A DNA stretch of 15,309 nt, from NCBI RefSeq assembly GCF_002027555.1, contig NZ_MXAP01000117.1, positions 1 to 15,309 of the forward strand, given 5' to 3'. Both the position numbers and the translations under genes were made by a program. Shown piece after piece: positions 13,526 through 15,309 of this stretch (position 1 is the stretch's first letter; each line of letters begins with the position of its first letter). Origin of the DNA: Moraxella equi (lineage in GTDB: Bacteria; Pseudomonadota; Gammaproteobacteria; Pseudomonadales; Moraxellaceae). The notes beneath the pieces were generated by a model. That model had not been told where the DNA came from. It ran no database searches and saw nothing but the letters and a program-made list of their open reading frames with translations.

Positions 13526-14338
13526 TTACTCGGTATCGTCCGCCACCAGCTCCATAAGCTCACTGCTTAGTCCGACAGTGTTAAACCCTGCGTCCACAAA
13601 CAAAATCTCGCCTGTAATACCGCTCGCCCAAGGCGATAGTAAGAATAAGGCGGCGTTACCCACTTCCATTTGATTGATGTTACGCCCAAGGGGTGTTACT
13701 TTTTCGGTAACGTCCAGCATTTTACGGAACGACTTGATGCCACTGGCGGCAAGGGTGCGAATCGGGCCTGCACTAATGGCATTGACACGAATGCCTTCTT
13801 TACCCAGCGAGCTTGCCAGATAACGCACCGATGATTCTAGGCTGGCTTTGGCAAGCCCCATGACGTTATAATTTGGCAACACAGAAATACTGCCTTCATA
13901 AGTCAAAGTCAAAAGCGAGCCTTGACGTTTGGCAAGCAGTTCACGACTGGCTTTGGCAAGTGCCACGAAGCTATAACTGGACACATCATGAGCAATGGCA
14001 AAGCCTTCACGGGTCGTGGCGTCCGTAAAGTCGCCGTCCAACTGCTCGGCAGGGGCAAAACCAATGGCATGTACCACACCGTTCACCCCGTCACCCCAAA
14101 TGCGAGCCACTTCATCAAAGCATTTGGCAATCTCATCATCCGAGCTAACATCGCAAGGCAACACCGCCACCGCCCCAAAAGTCTCGGCCGCCATATCCAC
14201 CCGCTTTTTGATTTTGTCATTGGGGTAAGTCAAAATCAGCTGGGCCCCCTCACGGTGCAAGCATTCGGCAATCGCCCACGCAATCGACAGCTTACTGGCA
14301 ATGCCCGTTACCACAAATCGTTGACCTTTTAATAACAT
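13526..14338 (-). CDS. fabI: Enoyl-[acyl-carrier-protein] reductase (NADH), FabI
   Basis: FabI catalyses the last step of each fatty-acid elongation cycle, reducing trans-2-enoyl-ACP with NADH in the cytosol. The 270-residue product has the FabI-type cofactor start [17 protein letters not shown] (6-22), [15 protein letters not shown] (91-105) and the active-site pair Y148 and Y158-x6-K165 within [15 protein letters not shown] (155-169). Residues equivalent to the known triclosan-resistance positions keep the sensitive state (G94, M161), so nothing suggests altered drug binding. The ATG at 14338 is chosen because GGAG lies 7 bases upstream and a TATAAT box at 14373-14378 overlaps the longer in-frame start at 14374. 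The acidic tail ([10 protein letters not shown]) makes it slightly longer than E. coli FabI (262). Confidence 0.96.
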   Translation of the reverse strand: MLLKGQRFVVTGIASKLSIAWAIAECLHREGAQLILTYPNDKIKKRVDMAAETFGAVAVLPCDVSSDDEIAKCFDEVARIWGDGVNGVVHAIGFAPAEQLDGDFTDATTREGFAIAHDVSSYSFVALAKASRELLAKRQGSLLTLTYEGSISVLPNYNVMGLAKASLESSVRYLASSLGKEGIRVNAISAGPIRTLAASGIKSFRKMLDVTEKVTPLGRNINQMEVGNAALFLLSPWASGITGEILFVDAGFNTVGLSSELMELVADDTE

Positions 14339-14372
14339 CAGTCGCTCCACGCATTTAGTTAAAATTGTTAGC

Positions 14373-14378
14373 ATTATA
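14373..14378 (-). promoter_or_regulatory. -10 element of the fabI promoter
   Basis: On the minus strand a perfect TATAAT follows TGTGG, 35 bases before the fabI ATG at 14338. A good -35 is not seen at 17 bases; TTCCCC at 18 bases is the nearest. The expected start near 14366 leaves a 28-base leader carrying the GGAG ribosome binding site. Confidence 0.5.
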
Positions 14379-14454
14379 CCACAGATTTTGGCAAATGGGG
14401 AAAATTTAGAAACGATTGTAAACTTTTAACGAAATCGCCATTTGTTTTAATTTG

Positions 14455-14502
14455 GTTGTTTTAAGTTGTTTTAAAAGGGTAAATTTAAAAGGGTAATTTT
14501 AA
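14455..14502. repeat. Two adjoining tandem repeats in the fabI-folE spacer
   Basis: GTTGTTTTAA is repeated exactly at 14455-14464 and 14465-14474. It is followed without a gap by two 14-bp units, AAGGGTAAATTTAA (14475-14488) and AAGGGTAATTTTAA (14489-14502), that differ at one position. The array lies between divergent fabI and folE, about 47 bp upstream of the folE -35 box. The rest of the 14339-14605 spacer holds the two promoters and no gene. Confidence 0.5.
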
Positions 14503-14548
14503 AAAGCAAAAATTATAACCCATTGACACCGCAAAGCACACAAACCAT

Positions 14549-14577
14549 TTGGCAAATCTGGTCTTTTTCGCTATAAT
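14549..14577 (+). promoter_or_regulatory. Near-consensus sigma-70 promoter for folE
   Basis: TTGGCA (14549-14554) and TATAAT (14572-14577) are spaced by exactly 17 bases, the best promoter in the window. Initiation near 14584 gives a 22-base leader to the folE ATG at 14606. The -35 hexamer contains the TTG that would be a longer in-frame start, so that start is excluded. Confidence 0.75.
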
Positions 14578-14605
14578 ATCACGTTTATTTTTATTTGATA
14601 ATACC

Positions 14606-15223
14606 ATGTGCCAACATTGCAACAGCCACGCCACTTCCGCCTTTTCTTTTGATGTAGAAGCCACCGCCCAGAACTACGCCAATATCATCTCTGCCAGTGG
14701 CGAAAACCTAAGCCGTGAAGGACTGCTTGATACGCCCATGCGTGCCGCCAAAGCCTTTAAGGACTTGACGGCAGGCTATCATCAAGACCTGCATACGGTT
14801 GCCAATGATGCCATTTTTGCCAGTGATAATGCTGATTTGGTGCTTGTGCAAAACATTGAATTTTATTCGTTATGCGAGCATCATATTTTGCCGTTTTTTG
14901 GTGTGGCACACATCGGCTATCTGCCAAATGGTAAGGTGCTTGGCTTATCCAAACTGGCTCGCATTGTTGATATGTATGCCAAACGCCTACAAATCCAAGA
15001 AAACCTAACCAAACAAGTCGCCCAAGCCATCCATGAACTCACAGACTGCCGTGGTGTGGCGGTCGTCATGGACGCAAGCCATATGTGCATGATGATGCGT
15101 GGCGTGGGCAAACAACAGTCCACCACCCGCACCACCTGTATGCTTGGGGTGTATGAGACGGACAATCAAGCCCGAAATGAATTTTTGAGTGCCATTCCTA
15201 AGCGTGTGCCGGCGTTTGGTTAA
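14606..15223 (+). CDS. folE: GTP cyclohydrolase I (type IA)
   Basis: FolE converts GTP to 7,8-dihydroneopterin triphosphate, the first step of folate and pterin synthesis, as a cytosolic homodecamer. The 205-residue product contains the zinc site C90, H93 ([12 protein letters not shown], 88-99) and C161 ([11 protein letters not shown], 157-167), with H92 as the expected catalytic histidine. [13 protein letters not shown] (39-51) and [20 protein letters not shown] (113-132) are further family blocks. The ATG at 14606 is chosen from the promoter position; no clear ribosome binding site is visible. The N-terminus begins MCQHCNSH, a small Cys/His cluster not needed for the known zinc site. The gene is divergent from fabI and appears to be transcribed alone. 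The downstream 86 bp to the window edge show no recognisable feature. Confidence 0.96.
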   Translation: MCQHCNSHATSAFSFDVEATAQNYANIISASGENLSREGLLDTPMRAAKAFKDLTAGYHQDLHTVANDAIFASDNADLVLVQNIEFYSLCEHHILPFFGVAHIGYLPNGKVLGLSKLARIVDMYAKRLQIQENLTKQVAQAIHELTDCRGVAVVMDASHMCMMMRGVGKQQSTTRTTCMLGVYETDNQARNEFLSAIPKRVPAFG

Positions 15224-15309
15224 TGACATAAAAAAGGTGTGTGGTATGCACTCTAGATGATTATTGTGGTAATGGTTGGATCGGATAAATACCCCCCAAA
15301 CCTTAAAAC

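Noticed and set aside
13922..14332. Plus-strand open frame of 136 codons opposite fabI
   Set aside because: Shadow of fabI, whose catalytic motifs are intact on the minus strand.
14387..14556. Recurring word TTTGGCAAAT (about 14388-14397, 14548-14557, related forms near 742-751 and 1670-1680) as a possible DNA uptake sequence
   Set aside because: Few copies, AT-rich context and one copy tied to the rpe stop region; a genome-wide count would be required to claim enrichment.
15224..15309. Possible start of a further gene or IS end after folE, including an open plus-strand frame from 15257 and a run of six C
   Set aside because: Only 53 bases are available, with no ribosome binding site, terminal inverted repeat or recognisable protein motif.

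Overview
The window looks like chromosomal DNA of a gammaproteobacterium of the family Moraxellaceae, most likely Moraxella or a close relative. This is an inference from the FadL-type outer membrane protein resembling Moraxella OmpE, the overall style of the housekeeping proteins, moderate-to-low GC, and AT-rich intergenic DNA. No sequence search was possible. Almost all genes are housekeeping. No tRNA, rRNA, CRISPR array, transposase or phage gene was recognised.

Layout. Positions 1-4361 are all on the minus strand: the start of a SirB-like membrane protein, greA with its own promoter and a terminator-like hairpin in the leader, two overlapping small membrane proteins that may be ancient duplicates, a 228-bp spacer with three copies of a 24-bp palindromic repeat, rpe, a fadL/ompE-type porin, and slyX. 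From a divergent promoter region at about 4362-4439 the plus strand carries uup (ABC-F ATPase) and lpxL (lipid A acyltransferase), 16 bp apart.

The middle (about 7500-10890) is the accessory part. A low-GC minus-strand gene (7519-8883) faces lpxL. It encodes an unrecognised 454-residue protein with a thioredoxin-like N-terminal pattern lacking CxxC and a C-terminal R-N-K-A-M-H motif typical of HEPN ribonuclease domains. It is divergent from trpS. After trpS come an unannotated 58-codon gene and a low-GC gene for a membrane-anchored NERD-domain protein. The NERD gene's stop codon directly abuts the scpA start, so scpA-scpB (condensin partners of SMC) probably share its transcript.

The right part (12430-15309) holds a spacer with a fourth copy of the 24-bp repeat, a DUF1275/YoaK-like membrane protein, fabI with a clear terminator (both minus strand), a spacer with tandem AT-rich repeats, and folE on the plus strand behind a near-consensus promoter.

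Functionally the genes cover transcript elongation (greA), pentose phosphate metabolism (rpe), the outer envelope and lipid A (fadL, lpxL), fatty-acid synthesis (fabI), ribosome or DNA-related ATPase activity (uup), tryptophan charging (trpS), chromosome segregation (scpAB) and folate/pterin synthesis (folE). The best candidate for something undescribed is the HEPN-like gene at 7519-8883. Second are the GraL-like greA leader and the 24-bp palindrome family.
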